From contig NC_018581.1 in NCBI RefSeq assembly GCF_000143885.2, positions 2,294,001-2,358,000 on the forward strand: a stretch of DNA of 64,000 bases, in the 5' to 3' direction. The notes beneath the pieces are model-generated. The model was not told the DNA's origin and ran no database searches. It was given only the letters and a program-made list of their open reading frames with translations. The position numbers and the translations under genes were made by a program. Origin of the DNA: Gordonia sp. KTR9 (lineage in GTDB: Bacteria; Actinomycetota; Actinomycetes; Mycobacteriales; Mycobacteriaceae). Every line of letters begins with the position of its first letter. Position 1 is the stretch's first letter. This document shows positions 46,423 to 57,750 of this stretch, piece after piece.

Positions 46423-47247
46423 ATGACTGAAGATCACCGTCAGGTGACCGTGAACGGCCTCACCTTCGACGTCCGGATCGGGGGGCCGGAGGCCGGCCCG
46501 TGGGTTCTGTTGCTGCACGGCTTCCCGGTGAACGGAAGCTGCTATGACCAGGTTCTGCCGCGCCTGCACGAGTCGGGCCTGCGCACCCTGGTGATCGACC
46601 AGCGCGGGTACAGCCCGGGCGCGCGGCCGTCCCAGGTGGACGACTACCACCTCACCCACCTCGTCTCCGATGCGATCGGCGTGCTCGACGCGCTCGGCAT
46701 CGGCTACGCGATCCTGGTCGGACACGACTGGGGCGGCATCCTCGCGTGGCATCTCGCCGGGAAGTACCCCGACCGGTTCACCGGACTCGTCGTCGGGAGC
46801 ACCGGGCATCCGTCGGCGATGCGCGACGCGCTCGCCGGCAGCGATCAGCGCGAACGCTCCTCGTACATCCTCGATTTCGTCGCCGACGGGGCAGAGGAGA
46901 AGCTCCTCGCCGACGACGGTGCGCAGCTGCGGGCCGTGGGGATCACCGAGGACGAGCTCGCCCCGTTGCGGGAGCCCGGCGCCCTGACCGCGGCGCTGAA
47001 CTGGTACCGCGCGAACTTCACCGGCGACATCAAGGCGACGATGGCGTGCCCGCCGGTGGAGATCCCGACGACGCTGCTGTGGAGCGACGCCGACACCGCG
47101 CTGGGTCGCGAACAGGCACAGGGGAGCGGGCGGTACGTCTACGGCGACTTCCGTTTCTGCGAACTCGCCGGCGTGGACCACTGGATTCCGCAGCACGCCG
47201 CTCCGGCCCTCGCCAGCGAGATCGCCCTGCGCTCAACCATTTTCTGA
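46423..47247 (+). CDS. Alpha/beta hydrolase, epoxide-hydrolase-like
   Basis: 274 residues. The oxyanion motif is LLHGFPVNGSCYDQ and the nucleophile elbow is LVGHDWGGILAWHLA, with Asp as nucleophile, as in epoxide hydrolases and haloalkane dehalogenases rather than esterases. The acid is probably the Asp in LLWSDADTALG and the base the His in GVDHWIPQHAAP. No signal peptide, so cytosolic. Substrate not predictable. It converges on mtr with an 18-base gap. Confidence 0.88.
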   Translation: MTEDHRQVTVNGLTFDVRIGGPEAGPWVLLLHGFPVNGSCYDQVLPRLHESGLRTLVIDQRGYSPGARPSQVDDYHLTHLVSDAIGVLDALGIGYAILVGHDWGGILAWHLAGKYPDRFTGLVVGSTGHPSAMRDALAGSDQRERSSYILDFVADGAEEKLLADDGAQLRAVGITEDELAPLREPGALTAALNWYRANFTGDIKATMACPPVEIPTTLLWSDADTALGREQAQGSGRYVYGDFRFCELAGVDHWIPQHAAPALASEIALRSTIF

Positions 47248-47264
47248 GGGTCTCGCCGACGCCG

Positions 47265-48662
47265 TCAGATCTCCAGGCCGAGCAGCGCGTTCTCGAGGAC
47301 CTCGGGCATCGCCGGGTGGATCCAGTACTGCCCGCGGGCCAGCTCGTGTGCGGTCTGTCCGAAGTGCATCGCCTGGATGACCGGCTGGATGACGGTGGGT
47401 GCCTGCGGACCGATGAGGTGTGCGCCCAGCAGCCGGCCGGTGCCGCGTTCGGCGATCAGCTTGCAGAATCCGGTGGTGTCCTCCATGGCCCAGCCGTAGG
47501 CGACGTCGCCGTAGGCCTGGACCTTGACGGCGATGTCGAGGCCGGCGTCGAGCGCCTGGGCCTCGGTCAGCCCCACCGACGCGATCTGCGGGTGGGTGAA
47601 CACCGCGGCCGGTACGTACCGATGGTCGAAGGAGTCCAGATCGGTTGCGTCCCAACCCTTCAGGAGGTTGGCCTGGACGACCCGCTGCTCGTGGTTGGCG
47701 ACGTGCTTGAGCTGGTAGGGCGAGCTGACGTCGCCGAGGGTCCACACGCCGCGGGCGGCGGTGCGGCCGTGTGCATCGCAGCGCACGCGGCCCTCCTCGT
47801 CGAGTTCGATGCCGACGGAACCGAGGTTGAGCCGGTCGCCGTTGGGCCGGCGGCCCGTCGCGACCAGGAGCACGTCGGCCTCGAGTGAGGTGCCGTCGGA
47901 AAGCCCCACGCGGACACCGCCGTCGGGCAGGTCCTCGGCGTCGGTGATCGTGGTCTCCAGGCGCACGTCCCACTTCTCCCTGGCCACCTGGGTGAAGCGG
48001 TTGGAGATGTCGGCGTCCTGCTTGCGCAGCAATGCCGGTCCACGCGCGATGACCGTCACGTGGGAACCCAGCGCGCCGAAGACATGCGCGAATTCCGCGG
48101 CGATGTAACCGCTTCCGGCGATGATCAGGCGTTCGGGCAGCTCGGCGAGACGCATCACGTCGTTGTTGGTGTAGTAGGTGACGCCCGAGTCGGCGATGAC
48201 CTGGGGGATGACCGCGCGCGAGCCGGCCGCCAGCACCACCTCGGCGGCGAGGACCGTGTCGCCGTCCCTCGTGACCAGCCGGTACCGGCCGTCGTCGTCC
48301 CGCCCGTCGAACTCCACATGGGAGTCGTAGACGGTGATGTTGTCGCAGCGGTCGACCCGGTACTCCTTGCCGCCCTGCGACAACGGGTCGATGCGGCCGA
48401 ACACGCGGTCGACGATGCCCGGCCAGTCGACCGAGTCGACCTTGGCGTGCACGCCCAGGCGCGCGCCGTGGGTGGCGATCTCGGCCACCTCGGACGCGTA
48501 GACGAACATCTTGGTCGGGATGCAGCCCACGTTGAGGCAGGTGCCGCCGTAGACGCCCTCCTCGAAGATCGCGAGGGTCTTGTCCGCGAACCGGTCGTCG
48601 GGGATGGCGTTGCCGCTCCCGGAGCCGATGATGGCCAGGTCGACGACCTGTGTGGCGGTCAT
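47265..48662 (-). CDS. mtr: Mycothione reductase
   Basis: 465 residues. The NADPH-dependent flavoenzyme that reduces mycothiol disulfide. FAD site [12 protein letters not shown], redox-active pair [14 protein letters not shown] (Cys42, Cys47), NADPH site [20 protein letters not shown], and the C-terminal active-site His449 in [19 protein letters not shown]. Relative to dihydrolipoamide dehydrogenase the protein is short and the N-terminus lacks the usual second loop, as in mycobacterial Mtr. It confirms a mycothiol-using actinobacterium. Its ATG overlaps the upstream hydrolase stop by four bases. Confidence 0.94.
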   Translation of the reverse strand: MTATQVVDLAIIGSGSGNAIPDDRFADKTLAIFEEGVYGGTCLNVGCIPTKMFVYASEVAEIATHGARLGVHAKVDSVDWPGIVDRVFGRIDPLSQGGKEYRVDRCDNITVYDSHVEFDGRDDDGRYRLVTRDGDTVLAAEVVLAAGSRAVIPQVIADSGVTYYTNNDVMRLAELPERLIIAGSGYIAAEFAHVFGALGSHVTVIARGPALLRKQDADISNRFTQVAREKWDVRLETTITDAEDLPDGGVRVGLSDGTSLEADVLLVATGRRPNGDRLNLGSVGIELDEEGRVRCDAHGRTAARGVWTLGDVSSPYQLKHVANHEQRVVQANLLKGWDATDLDSFDHRYVPAAVFTHPQIASVGLTEAQALDAGLDIAVKVQAYGDVAYGWAMEDTTGFCKLIAERGTGRLLGAHLIGPQAPTVIQPVIQAMHFGQTAHELARGQYWIHPAMPEVLENALLGLEI

Positions 48663-49675
48663 AGGGGATTCTCGCTTTCGGTTGAGAGGACGGCGGACAG
48701 CCAGTGGTCGACCTCGCGGTAGGCGTGCTCACGAGCATGCGCGACGGAGAGGAATACGTCATGCCGGGCGTCGGGGATCGGCACCGCGGTCACCCGGCCG
48801 CCGAGGCAACCGCTCCAGCGCGCGATGTGGGTGACGTCGAGGACGGCATCGGCATGATCGGTGGACGGGGAGTAGGTCTTGGCAAAATGCGTTTTGTCCG
48901 AACGTAATACAAGGGCGGGGACGCCGACGTCGATACCGTGGTGCAGGCGGCGCTGGCCGCTGCGCACCGCGTCGAGGAAACCGAAGGTGACCGGGAATCC
49001 GCCGAGCGGTTTCGCCGACAGGTCATAGTTCCACTCGCCGTGGGCGCTGTCGTGCAGGCTCTCGCCGTAGGCCTGCGAGAGTTCTTTCGGGATCACCCTT
49101 GTCGGCGCGACGGCGGCGACCGCCTTGATCAGCAGTGTGACCGGCAGCGTGCGCAGGACCGCGTCGCCCTGCAGGTCGAACCACGGCGAGTTGAGCAGGA
49201 GTCCGTCGACCGCGGCGTGCAGGGCCGGCTCGCGCTGCCGCAACCGGTCGAGCCAGAGCGCGGTGACGAGGCCGCCGGTCGAGTGGCCGGCCACCACGAC
49301 CCGGCAGTCGGGGCCCACCTCGTCGAGGATGATCCGCAACGAGGCGTTGAGCTCCTCGTCGTACATCGCGAGGTCGGTGGTGAAGTGCGGCGTGTGGTGC
49401 GACTGCCGCGAACGTCCGCATTTCCGGAGATCGACGGCATAGAACGCGTAACCGCGGTCGACGAAGAAATCGGCGAGCGGCTCGTGGAAGAAGTAATCGG
49501 TGAAGCCGTGGACGTACAGCACCGCGCCGCGTGCGGGTGACGTCTCGGCGCGGCGCACCAGGGTCGCGGTGACCGGCGACTCGCCGTCGGGGTCGGGTCC
49601 CAGCGGGAGCACGCGTTGCCGGTAGGCGTCGAGGAATCGGTCGGGCCGCCAGTCGGCGGCGGCGGATACGCTCAC
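48659..49675 (-). CDS. Serine alpha/beta hydrolase, lysophospholipase-like
   Basis: 338 residues from GTG 49675, or 342 from ATG 49687. The start was set by TATGCT (49688-49683), a good -10 element that overlaps the ATG and stands seven bases before the GTG. The nucleophile motif is [16 protein letters not shown]; the catalytic His is probably in [20 protein letters not shown]. The domain is a serine aminopeptidase S33/monoacylglycerol-lipase type. The end overlaps mtr (ATGA), so they are co-transcribed. Confidence 0.88.
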   Translation of the reverse strand: MSVSAAADWRPDRFLDAYRQRVLPLGPDPDGESPVTATLVRRAETSPARGAVLYVHGFTDYFFHEPLADFFVDRGYAFYAVDLRKCGRSRQSHHTPHFTTDLAMYDEELNASLRIILDEVGPDCRVVVAGHSTGGLVTALWLDRLRQREPALHAAVDGLLLNSPWFDLQGDAVLRTLPVTLLIKAVAAVAPTRVIPKELSQAYGESLHDSAHGEWNYDLSAKPLGGFPVTFGFLDAVRSGQRRLHHGIDVGVPALVLRSDKTHFAKTYSPSTDHADAVLDVTHIARWSGCLGGRVTAVPIPDARHDVFLSVAHAREHAYREVDHWLSAVLSTESENPL

Positions 49676-49884
49676 GCCAGCCAGCATAGTGACAGGTCAC
49701 CGACTGCCCAGGTGTCGTGCAGCACACACTTGCGCAGGTCGATTCTGTCGGGGGACGTGCCATGCTGGACAATGGCGGTTGAGAAGGATCGGGTGAGAAG
49801 TGCCCGGTCGAGAAGGTGCCATCCGGGACGACGTGCCGCGACGAACTCAGGTCACAGTGTCCCACCAGGTGAAGTGGAGTCCAG

Positions 49885-51411
49885 GTGTCGAAAACGGAGA
49901 TCACGACCGACGTCGCGTTGGTGGGTGCGGGAATCATGAGTGCCACGCTGGGAGCGCTGCTCCGGCAGCTCCAGCCCGACTGGTCGATCAGCCTGTTCGA
50001 GCAGCTCGACGCGGCCGCCGCGGAGAGCAGCGACCCGTGGAACAACGCCGGCACCGGCCATTCGGCGCTGTGTGAGCTCAACTACACGCCGAAGACGGCC
50101 GACGGTGACGTCAACATCGACAAGGCGCTCACCATCAACGAGCAGTTCCAGGTGTCGCGCCAGTTCTGGGCCCACGCGGTCGACAGCGGCATCCTCGGTG
50201 ACCCGTCGGAGTTCATCAACCCGATCCCGCACGTCGCGTTCACCCACGGCGCGGAGGGGCAGAAGTACCTCCGCAAGCGCTACGACAACCTCGCCTCGCA
50301 GACCCTGTTCGAGGGCATGGAGTTCATCGACGACCCGGCCGAGTTCAGCGAGCGGCTGCCGCTGATGTCCCACGGACGCGACTTCGCCGACCCGGTCGCA
50401 CTGAACTGGTTCGACCAGGGCACCGATGTCGACTTCGGCGCACTGACCCAGCAGCTCCTCAACTACGTCGCGCAGGGCGCCGACATCTACTTCGGCCACT
50501 CGGTCACCAACCTGTCCAAGCAGTCCGACGGCAGCTGGATCGTGAAGGTCCGCAACGGGCGGACCGGCCAGAAGCTGTCCGTGCACGCGAAGTTCGTGTT
50601 CGTCGGCGCCGGCGGTGGTGCACTGCACCTGCTGCAGAAGTCGGGGATCAAAGAAGCCAAGGGGTTCGGCGGATTCCCGGTCTCCGGTGAGTTCTTCCGC
50701 TGCACGAATCCCGATCTCGTCGCCGAGCACCACGCGAAGGTCTACGGACAGGCCGCCGTCGGTGCGCCGCCGATGTCGGTGCCCCACCTCGACACCCGCG
50801 TCATCAACCACAAGCCCGGCCTGCTGTTCGGTCCGTACGCCGGCTGGTCGCCCAAATTCCTCAAGAGCGGCAAGATCACCGATCTGCCCGCGTCGATCAA
50901 GCCGGGCAACCTGCTCCCGATGATGTCGATCGCGCCGAAGGAGTTCGGCCTGCTCAAGTACCTCATCAGCGAGCTCGCCGCCGGCCCCGCCGACCGGGTC
51001 AAGACGCTGTCGGAATTCGTCCCCCGCGCGCTCGGCGCCGACTGGGAGCTCATCACCGCCGGACAGCGCGTACAGGTCATCCGCAAGACCGGCGTCGGTG
51101 GGCAGCTCGAGTTCGGCACCGCGGTCGTGGCGGCCGGTGACGGCACGATCGCCGGCCTCCTGGGGGCGTCGCCCGGCGCCTCGACCGCCGTCCCGGCGAT
51201 GCTCTCGGTGCTCGAGCAGTGCTTCCCCGAGGAGTACGCGGGCTGGACGTCGAAGCTGTCCGGGATCATCCCGTCCTTCGGCCAGAAACTGAACGGCAAC
51301 CGGGACCTGTACCGCCAGGTCTGGGACTGGACGAACAAGTCGCTGCAGCTGACCGAGCGCAACGAGACCCCCGCCGAGACCGGCCGGCTCGCGCCCGCCA
51401 CCGCCGGCTGA
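49885..51411 (+). CDS. mqo: Malate:quinone oxidoreductase
   Basis: 508 residues. A peripheral-membrane FAD enzyme that oxidises malate to oxaloacetate and passes electrons to quinone. The FAD fingerprint is [20 protein letters not shown]; other family blocks are [50 protein letters not shown] and [20 protein letters not shown] 49885 with GTGGAG upstream. It faces away from the lysophospholipase gene with about 200 bases between, in which only weak promoter-like strings are seen. Confidence 0.97.
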   Translation: MSKTEITTDVALVGAGIMSATLGALLRQLQPDWSISLFEQLDAAAAESSDPWNNAGTGHSALCELNYTPKTADGDVNIDKALTINEQFQVSRQFWAHAVDSGILGDPSEFINPIPHVAFTHGAEGQKYLRKRYDNLASQTLFEGMEFIDDPAEFSERLPLMSHGRDFADPVALNWFDQGTDVDFGALTQQLLNYVAQGADIYFGHSVTNLSKQSDGSWIVKVRNGRTGQKLSVHAKFVFVGAGGGALHLLQKSGIKEAKGFGGFPVSGEFFRCTNPDLVAEHHAKVYGQAAVGAPPMSVPHLDTRVINHKPGLLFGPYAGWSPKFLKSGKITDLPASIKPGNLLPMMSIAPKEFGLLKYLISELAAGPADRVKTLSEFVPRALGADWELITAGQRVQVIRKTGVGGQLEFGTAVVAAGDGTIAGLLGASPGASTAVPAMLSVLEQCFPEEYAGWTSKLSGIIPSFGQKLNGNRDLYRQVWDWTNKSLQLTERNETPAETGRLAPATAG

Positions 51412-51458
51412 TCTCTCGGAAGATGAAGTCCGGCCGCGTTGTGTGCTAACCACGACAC

Positions 51459-51965
51459 ATGATCTCCGTACCGCGGGTGCATCGCGCCCAGGCCGATGAC
51501 ATCGATGCAGCCACGCTGTATCGGATCCTGCGGCTCCGAGTCGAGGTCTTCGTCGTCGAGCAGGCGTGTCCGTACCCAGAGCTCGACGGACGCGACCTCG
51601 AGCCGACCACGAGACAGTTCTGGATCACCGACGGTGCAGACCCGCCCGAGAGTGCCGGAGAGGACGCGACCGACGGGGCGGGTACGGTCCTGGCCACGCT
51701 GCGACTGCTCGAGGAACCCCAGACCGACGGCGGGCAGGTCTTCCGGATCGGGCGGGTCTGCACCGAGCGGAACCATCGGGGCCGCGGTCTCGTGGCAACC
51801 CTCATGACCGCTGCGCTCGACGAGGTCGGGGACCGCCCGTGCCGGATCGAGGCCCAGACCTACCTCACCGAGATGTACGGCAAGTTCGGCTTCGCCCGCG
51901 ACGGCGACGACTACCTCGAGGACGGGATTCCCCACGTGTCGATGCTCCGCGCCGGGTCGCGATGA
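51459..51965 (+). CDS. GNAT acetyltransferase, ElaA family
   Basis: 168 residues. ElaA-type features are [20 protein letters not shown] near the N-terminus, then [20 protein letters not shown] (acetyl-CoA loop) and [15 protein letters not shown]. Substrate unknown. The stop overlaps the ATG of the chelatase gene (CGATGA), an arrangement also found in M. tuberculosis (Rv2851c/Rv2850c, from memory), so it belongs to the chelatase-cobO-cobB transcript. Confidence 0.9.
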   Translation: MISVPRVHRAQADDIDAATLYRILRLRVEVFVVEQACPYPELDGRDLEPTTRQFWITDGADPPESAGEDATDGAGTVLATLRLLEEPQTDGGQVFRIGRVCTERNHRGRGLVATLMTAALDEVGDRPCRIEAQTYLTEMYGKFGFARDGDDYLEDGIPHVSMLRAGSR

Positions 51966-53980
51966 CCACCCTCGGCGAACTCCCGGCCCCCGCCGATCTG
52001 GCTGCCGACGTGCGCTACCCGTTCAGTGCGGTCGTCGGCCAGGAGCAGCTCAAACTCGCGCTCATCCTCTCGGCCATCTCGCCGGGTATCGGCGGAGTCC
52101 TGATCCGCGGGGAGAAGGGCACCGCGAAGTCGACGATCGTGCGCGGACTGGGTCCGTTGCTCGGCGTGCCCGGGTCGGTGGCCGACACCGCCGGCCGCGT
52201 CGTGGAACTGCCGATCGGGGCGACCGAGGACCGCGTGATCGGCTCGCTGGACCTCACCTCGGTCCTTCGGGACGGCCGCGCGGAGTTCACCCCCGGCCTG
52301 CTCGCCCGGGCGCACCGCGGGGTCCTCTACATCGACGAGGTCAACCTGCTCGCCGACCACCTCGTGGACGTCCTGCTGGATGCCGCGGCGAGCGGGCGGG
52401 TCACCGTCGAACGCGACGGTGTGTCGCACACCCAGGCGGCCGATTTCGTGCTCGTCGGGACCATGAACCCGGAAGAGGGCGAGCTCCGCCCGCAGCTGCT
52501 CGACCGGTTCGGGCTCGCCGTCGACGTGGCAGCGGGTCGCGAGGTCGACGAACGCGTGGAGGTGGTGCGCCGGCGGATGGCCTACGACGCCGATCCGGAG
52601 TCGTTCGTCGCCGCCCACGCCGCCGCCGAACACGAACTGACGCAACGCATCGCGACGGCGCGGGCCGCCGTGGGCATCGTCGAGCTCCCGGACCGGGAAC
52701 TGCGCCGGATCGCCGGGATCTGCGCCCACCTCGACGTCGACGGACTCCGCGGCGACATCGTCGTGGCGCGGACCGCGCTCGCCCACGCCGCCTGGCGCGG
52801 AGCCGTTGTCGTCGAAGACGTCGACGTCCGGGCGGCGGTGGAGCTGGCACTGCCACACCGGCGCCGCCGCAACCCGTTCGACGAGTCGGGACTCAGCTCC
52901 GACCAGCTCGACGAGGCGATGTCGGCGGGTGAGGACGCGGCCGGGCCCGACTCACCCGACGACGACCCGGGACCGCCGGAGACGCCACCGCCCGGTGGCG
53001 GCGGCGAGCCGCCGGCGTCCGAGCCGAACGAGACCGCCACGGCTCCCGGCGCAGCCCACGACACCGACACCGCCGAGGATCCCGGCACCGCGCCCGAGAC
53101 CGGCGACGGCGAGGTCCCGCAGACCGCCCCCGGCCCCGCGTTCGGCTCCGCGCCTGTTCCGACCGGTCGTCGGATGCCGACCCTGCGGGTCGACGGACTC
53201 GGCGACGGGGATCCGGGCCGTCGCTCGAAGGCGCGCAGCCGTCGCGGGCACACCACCCATGCCGTCGACTTCGACGCCGAACGACCGGTCCATCTGTTCG
53301 GCACCGTGCTCGCCGCTGCCGGCCGGGCGACACGGGGCGACGACGGGTTCCGGCCGGGCGGCCTGCGTATCGCGGCGCCGGATCTGCGGTCGGCGCAACG
53401 GATCGGCCAGGAGTCGAACCTGGTCGTCTTCGTCGTCGACCTCAGCGGTTCGATGACCGCGCGGCGTCGTCTGGCCGCGGTGTCCGAGCTGTGCGTGGAG
53501 ATGCTGCGTGACTCCTACACCCGCCGCGACCGCGTCGCCGTGGTCGTCGCGCGGGGTTCCGCCGCGACACTGGCGGTGCCGCCCACCAAATCCGTCGAGA
53601 TCGCGGTGCGTCGCCTCGAAGAGATCCGTACCGGTGGCCGCACGCCGCTCGGCGAGGGCCTGCAACTGGCCGCCGACGTGGTGGAGCGGTGTCGACGGGC
53701 GGAGCCCGACCGCCGGCCGTTGCTGGTGGTCCTCACCGACGGACGGGCCACCTCCGGGCGCGACGCGTCAGGACGAAGCGCGATGGCACGCGCCCGGCAG
53801 GCCGCGGACGGCATCCGCCGCCGCGGGATCGGGTCCGTGGTCGTCGACTGCGAGCAGGGCATGGTCCGGCTCGGACTCGCCGGCGATCTCGCGGCCCACC
53901 TCGGTGCCGACCTGATCCCCATGGACGAGCTGTCGGCCACCGCCCTCACCGGACCGGCACCCGCACGCGGGGCGGCCTGA
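51962..53980 (+). CDS. Fused ChlI-ChlD-type metal chelatase (putative cobaltochelatase subunit)
   Basis: 672 residues. Residues 1-310 are an AAA+ domain of the BchI/ChlI type: [20 protein letters not shown] (Walker A), [17 protein letters not shown] (Walker B), [20 protein letters not shown]. Residues 320-430 are an acidic, Pro-rich linker. The C-terminal 190 residues are a VWA domain with the MIDAS motif [13 protein letters not shown]. Mg-chelatase I and D subunits are joined in one chain, as in other actinobacteria lacking chlorophyll. Beside cobO and cobB, cobalt insertion for B12 is the likely job, working with a CobN subunit not in this window. Confidence 0.9.
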   Translation: MTTLGELPAPADLAADVRYPFSAVVGQEQLKLALILSAISPGIGGVLIRGEKGTAKSTIVRGLGPLLGVPGSVADTAGRVVELPIGATEDRVIGSLDLTSVLRDGRAEFTPGLLARAHRGVLYIDEVNLLADHLVDVLLDAAASGRVTVERDGVSHTQAADFVLVGTMNPEEGELRPQLLDRFGLAVDVAAGREVDERVEVVRRRMAYDADPESFVAAHAAAEHELTQRIATARAAVGIVELPDRELRRIAGICAHLDVDGLRGDIVVARTALAHAAWRGAVVVEDVDVRAAVELALPHRRRRNPFDESGLSSDQLDEAMSAGEDAAGPDSPDDDPGPPETPPPGGGGEPPASEPNETATAPGAAHDTDTAEDPGTAPETGDGEVPQTAPGPAFGSAPVPTGRRMPTLRVDGLGDGDPGRRSKARSRRGHTTHAVDFDAERPVHLFGTVLAAAGRATRGDDGFRPGGLRIAAPDLRSAQRIGQESNLVVFVVDLSGSMTARRRLAAVSELCVEMLRDSYTRRDRVAVVVARGSAATLAVPPTKSVEIAVRRLEEIRTGGRTPLGEGLQLAADVVERCRRAEPDRRPLLVVLTDGRATSGRDASGRSAMARARQAADGIRRRGIGSVVVDCEQGMVRLGLAGDLAAHLGADLIPMDELSATALTGPAPARGAA

Positions 53981-54049
53981 GCCCTCCGTCCGGCACCGAC
54001 CCGCCCACCCGTCACCGCCCACCACCCGCTACCGGCAAGGAGAAGTCGA

Positions 54050-54667
54050 GTGCCCCAGGGAGTTCCGGTCAGCATCCCCGATGACGGGCTGACGACGCGA
54101 CAGCGCCGCAACCAGCCCGTCCTGGCGGTGCACACCGGCGACGGCAAGGGCAAGTCGACCGCCGCGTTCGGCATGGCGATGCGCGCGTGGAACGCGGGCA
54201 TGCGGGTCGCGGTGTTCCAGTTCGTCAAGAGCGCGAAATGGAAGGTCGGGGAGGAGTCGACGATGCTCGCCCTCGACCGGGTCCACGCCGAGACCGGCGC
54301 CGGTGGACCGGTGGAATGGCACAAGATGGGCCAGGGCTGGTCGTGGCTGCGCGCCAACTCCGACCACGACGACGACCACGCCGCCGCCGCACAGGCCGGG
54401 TGGTCCGAGATCGCCCGCCGCCTCGATGCCGGCGAGCACGACTTCTACGTCCTCGACGAGTTCACCTACCCGCTGCACTGGGGATGGGTCGACACCGCCG
54501 AGGTCGTCGAGACCCTCGCGCGGCGCCCCGGACGCCAGCACGTGGTGATCACCGGCCGGCGTGCGCCGGCCGAACTCGTCGACGCCGCCGATCTCGTCAC
54601 CGAGATGCGCAAGATCGCCCACCCGATGGACGCCGGCCGCAAGGGGCAGAAGGGGATCGAATGGTGA
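54050..54667 (+). CDS. cobO: Cob(I)yrinic acid a,c-diamide adenosyltransferase
   Basis: 205 residues. The CobA/CobO-type corrinoid adenosyltransferase makes the Co-C bond. The P-loop is HTGDGKGKSTAAFGMAMRAW; VAVFQFVKSAKWKVGEES, LDEFTYPLHWGW and VITGRRAPAELVDAADLVTE follow. A strong AAGGAGAAG ribosome site precedes the GTG. It overlaps cobB by seven bases. Confidence 0.96.
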   Translation: MPQGVPVSIPDDGLTTRQRRNQPVLAVHTGDGKGKSTAAFGMAMRAWNAGMRVAVFQFVKSAKWKVGEESTMLALDRVHAETGAGGPVEWHKMGQGWSWLRANSDHDDDHAAAAQAGWSEIARRLDAGEHDFYVLDEFTYPLHWGWVDTAEVVETLARRPGRQHVVITGRRAPAELVDAADLVTEMRKIAHPMDAGRKGQKGIEW

Positions 54668-56136
54668 GCTCCGCCGGCGGTTCGACGCCGGCCGTCGTGA
54701 TCGCCGCACCGTCGTCCGGTAGCGGCAAGACGACCGTGACCACCGGCCTCATCGGTGCACTGCGGGCAGCCGGGCACCGGGTGGCCCCGTTCAAGGTCGG
54801 TCCCGACTACATCGATCCCGGCTACCACGCGGTGGCCGCGGGACGTCCCGGGCGCAACCTCGACCCGAATCTGGTGGGCGCCGAACGCATCGCGCCGCTG
54901 TTCGCCCATGGCGCGGCGGGTGCGGACATCGCGGTCGTCGAGGGCGTGATGGGCCTGTTCGACGGTCGCATCGTCGACCACGACAACGGCAGCTCCGACG
55001 ACGGCGGCGTCGGGGCCGGGTCCCTCGGCGTGGGTTCCACCGCGCACGTCGCGTCGATCATCGGCGCGCCGGTGATCCTCGTCGTCGACGCCGCCGGGCA
55101 CAGCCAGTCACTGGCCGCGGTGCTGCACGGATTCCTGTCCTATGACCCCTCGGTGTCGATCGCGGGCGTCATCCTCAACCGGGTCGGTTCGCCCCGTCAC
55201 GAGATGGTGCTGAGACAGGCCGCCGCCCGGGTCGGACTGCCGGTTCTCGGCGTGCTGCGTCGTCACCCGTCGCTGACGGTGCCCTCCCGCCACCTGGGTC
55301 TGATCCCGGCTGCCGAACGCAATGCCGACGCGGTCGCGGCGGTGGACGCGATGACCGCACACCTACGCGGCGCCCTCGACCTGCCGGCCATCGTGGCCGC
55401 CGCCCGCGCACGATCGGTGCCCGATGCGACGGCGTGGTCGGCGTCGGAAGCCGTTGCGCCCCATCGCCGGACCGCGACGACCGAGTCGCCGGTCATCGCC
55501 GTCGCCGGGGGCGCGGCGTTCACCTTCGGCTACGCCGAGCACGCCGAGATGCTGACTGCCGCCGGTGCGCGCGTCGTCGTGTTCGACCCGCTCGTCGATC
55601 GGCTGCCCGCGGATGCGGGCGGCGTCGTGATCGGCGGTGGCTTCCCGGAGGAACACGCCGAGGCGCTGGCCGCCAACGAACTCCTGCGCGCCGACCTCCG
55701 TGCGCATGCCGCGGCGGGTCGTCCGATCCACGCCGAATGCGCGGGCCTGCTGTACCTGTGCGCTCAGCTGGACGGGCACCCGATGAGCGGCGTCCTCGAC
55801 ATCCCCGGACACTTCGGCCCCACCCTGACCCTCGGCTATCGCGACGCCGTCGCCGTGAGCGACTCGGTCCTCTTCCGGACCGGCGAACGCGTGACGGGCC
55901 ACGAGTTCCACCGCAGCGGGGTGGGCGACGGCGCGCACGCACCCGCCTGGGCGTGGCGGGATGCCTCGGGCCGGGCATCGAGGCACGGGGTCACGACGGC
56001 GTCGGTGCACGCCTCGTATCTGCATCTGCATCCGGCCTCGATCCCGGAGGCGCTGTGCCGCTTCGTGTCCCGGGCCGCCGAGGTGGCGCCGGCACTGTCC
56101 TCCGACCGGGCCGGTGACACCGCCGGGGCGTCGTGA
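54661..56136 (+). CDS. cobB: Cobyrinate a,c-diamide synthase
   Basis: 491 residues. It amidates (hydrogeno)byrinic acid at a and c with glutamine. The ATPase half shows VIAAPSSGSGKTTVTTGLIG, APFKVGPDYIDPGYH and VVEGVMGLFDG. The amidotransferase half shows VVIGGGFPEEHAEALAAN, the Cys nucleophile in IHAECAGLLYLCAQL and His in TGHEFHRSGV. The start is ATG 54661 or GTG 54664. The stop shares bases with the devS start (GTGATG), so a sensor kinase appears coupled to this operon. Confidence 0.95.
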   Translation: MVSSAGGSTPAVVIAAPSSGSGKTTVTTGLIGALRAAGHRVAPFKVGPDYIDPGYHAVAAGRPGRNLDPNLVGAERIAPLFAHGAAGADIAVVEGVMGLFDGRIVDHDNGSSDDGGVGAGSLGVGSTAHVASIIGAPVILVVDAAGHSQSLAAVLHGFLSYDPSVSIAGVILNRVGSPRHEMVLRQAAARVGLPVLGVLRRHPSLTVPSRHLGLIPAAERNADAVAAVDAMTAHLRGALDLPAIVAAARARSVPDATAWSASEAVAPHRRTATTESPVIAVAGGAAFTFGYAEHAEMLTAAGARVVVFDPLVDRLPADAGGVVIGGGFPEEHAEALAANELLRADLRAHAAAGRPIHAECAGLLYLCAQLDGHPMSGVLDIPGHFGPTLTLGYRDAVAVSDSVLFRTGERVTGHEFHRSGVGDGAHAPAWAWRDASGRASRHGVTTASVHASYLHLHPASIPEALCRFVSRAAEVAPALSSDRAGDTAGAS

Positions 56137-57749
56137 TGCTCGACCACCGGCTCCGCGAGACCCTCGACGCGCTCGCCGACCACGGTGCCGACGACCCGGC
56201 GTTGCTGCGGGAACTGCTGGAGGCGGTCCTCGTCGTCGGTCAGGGTGTCGAGCTCGACCGGGCGCTGCAGCGCATCGTCGAGGTCGCGGCCGGTCTGGTG
56301 GACGCCCAGTACGGCGCCCTCGGCGTGCGCGGTCCCGATGGCGGACTGAGTGAGTTCGTGCACATCGGGATCACCGACGCCCAGCGGGCGACCATGGGAC
56401 ATCTGCCGGTCGGACGCGGGGTACTGGGGCTGCTCATCGACGACCCCCGCCTGCACCGCATCCACGACCTCGGCGCGCACCCGACCTCGGTCGGCTTCCC
56501 GGCCAACCACCCGCCCATGCACACGTTCCTCGGCGCACCGATCATGGTGCGCGGGGAGGTCTTCGGCAGTCTCTACCTGACCGAGAAGCGGTCCGCGGAG
56601 GACTTCTCCGAGGTCGACGAGACCGTTGTCGCGGTACTCGCGGTCGCCGCCGGTATCGCCGTCGACAACGCGGGCCTCTTCGAGCGGGCCCGCACGCGGC
56701 ATCGCTGGATGCAGGTCCTCGCCCGGCGTGGGTCGGAGCCATTAGCCGGAATCGCACTGTCGGACACCATGTCCCGCATGTGCGCGGATGTCGCCGACCT
56801 GGTCGGCGCCGTCGATGTCTACCTGTTCACCGAGCTGGCCGGGGAGGTGGAACTGCGCGGTCACACCGGGGAGCCGGTGGAGGTCGACACCTTCATCGCG
56901 CCGGATGCCACGTCTCTACGGGTGCAGCGCTCCGGGCAGATCGCGGAGTCGCTCATCCGGCGTGGCGCCCGCTGGACCTCGGTGCAGCCACTGCAACGCG
57001 CGTCGGGCGCGTTCGGCTGGATGCTGATCACCCACCGCAATCGCCCGTACTGGGATGACGAGGAGATCGCCGGTCTCGCCGGTGTGGCCGAGGTCGCCTC
57101 GCTGGCGGTGGTCTACGCCGAACAGCAGCAGATCGCCCGCGATCTCGAGGTGCTCGAGGATCGGCACCGGATCGCCCGAGACCTGCACGATCACGTGATA
57201 CAGCGACTCTTCGCGGTCGGCATGTCGGTGCAGACGCTGCTCGCCGGGACCACCGATCCCGCCGCCGCCACAGCGCGCCTCGAGCAGATCATGACCGACC
57301 TGGACCGCACGATCGCGCAGATCCGCACCTCGATCTTCGATCTGCAGACGGCCTATGGACCCGATGCCGACCCGACGCTGCGACGGCGGGTGATCGACAT
57401 CGTCTCCGAACTGTCCGGGCACGCGTCGATCTCGCCGAGCGTGGAGTTCGACGGCCCGGTCGACACAGTGGTGCCGGACGCGCTCGGACCGCATATCGAC
57501 GCGGTCCTGCGGGAGGGATTGAGCAACGCCCTCCGGCACGCGCGGGCCGAGCGCATCGCCGTCTCGGTGACCGCCGACGACGTGCTGACGGTCGAGATCA
57601 GCGACGACGGCATCGGCATCGGTGCCGACGTCACCTACCGCGGACTGGAGAACCTGACCCGGCGGGCCGAGGACTGCGACGGGACGTTCAGCGTCCTCAC
57701 GCGCAGGGGCGGGACGACGCTCACCTGGTCGGTGCCCCTCCTCGGATAG
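56136..57749 (+). CDS. devS: DevS/DosT-type GAF sensor histidine kinase
   Basis: 537 residues. Two GAF domains (about 38-180 and 208-330) precede a HisKA_3/HATPase module. GAF-A has VGFPANHPPMHTFLGAPIMV, the region that in M. tuberculosis DevS holds the proximal haem His; here His125 is the candidate, so the protein probably senses O2, NO or CO. The phosphorylated His is about 351 in RIARDLHDHVIQRLF, and the ATP site shows SDDGIGIGADV. No membrane segment. It converges on devR, not upstream-downstream as in M. tuberculosis. GTG 56133 is an alternative start. Confidence 0.93.
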   Translation: MLDHRLRETLDALADHGADDPALLRELLEAVLVVGQGVELDRALQRIVEVAAGLVDAQYGALGVRGPDGGLSEFVHIGITDAQRATMGHLPVGRGVLGLLIDDPRLHRIHDLGAHPTSVGFPANHPPMHTFLGAPIMVRGEVFGSLYLTEKRSAEDFSEVDETVVAVLAVAAGIAVDNAGLFERARTRHRWMQVLARRGSEPLAGIALSDTMSRMCADVADLVGAVDVYLFTELAGEVELRGHTGEPVEVDTFIAPDATSLRVQRSGQIAESLIRRGARWTSVQPLQRASGAFGWMLITHRNRPYWDDEEIAGLAGVAEVASLAVVYAEQQQIARDLEVLEDRHRIARDLHDHVIQRLFAVGMSVQTLLAGTTDPAAATARLEQIMTDLDRTIAQIRTSIFDLQTAYGPDADPTLRRRVIDIVSELSGHASISPSVEFDGPVDTVVPDALGPHIDAVLREGLSNALRHARAERIAVSVTADDVLTVEISDDGIGIGADVTYRGLENLTRRAEDCDGTFSVLTRRGGTTLTWSVPLLG

Positions 57750-57750
57750 C

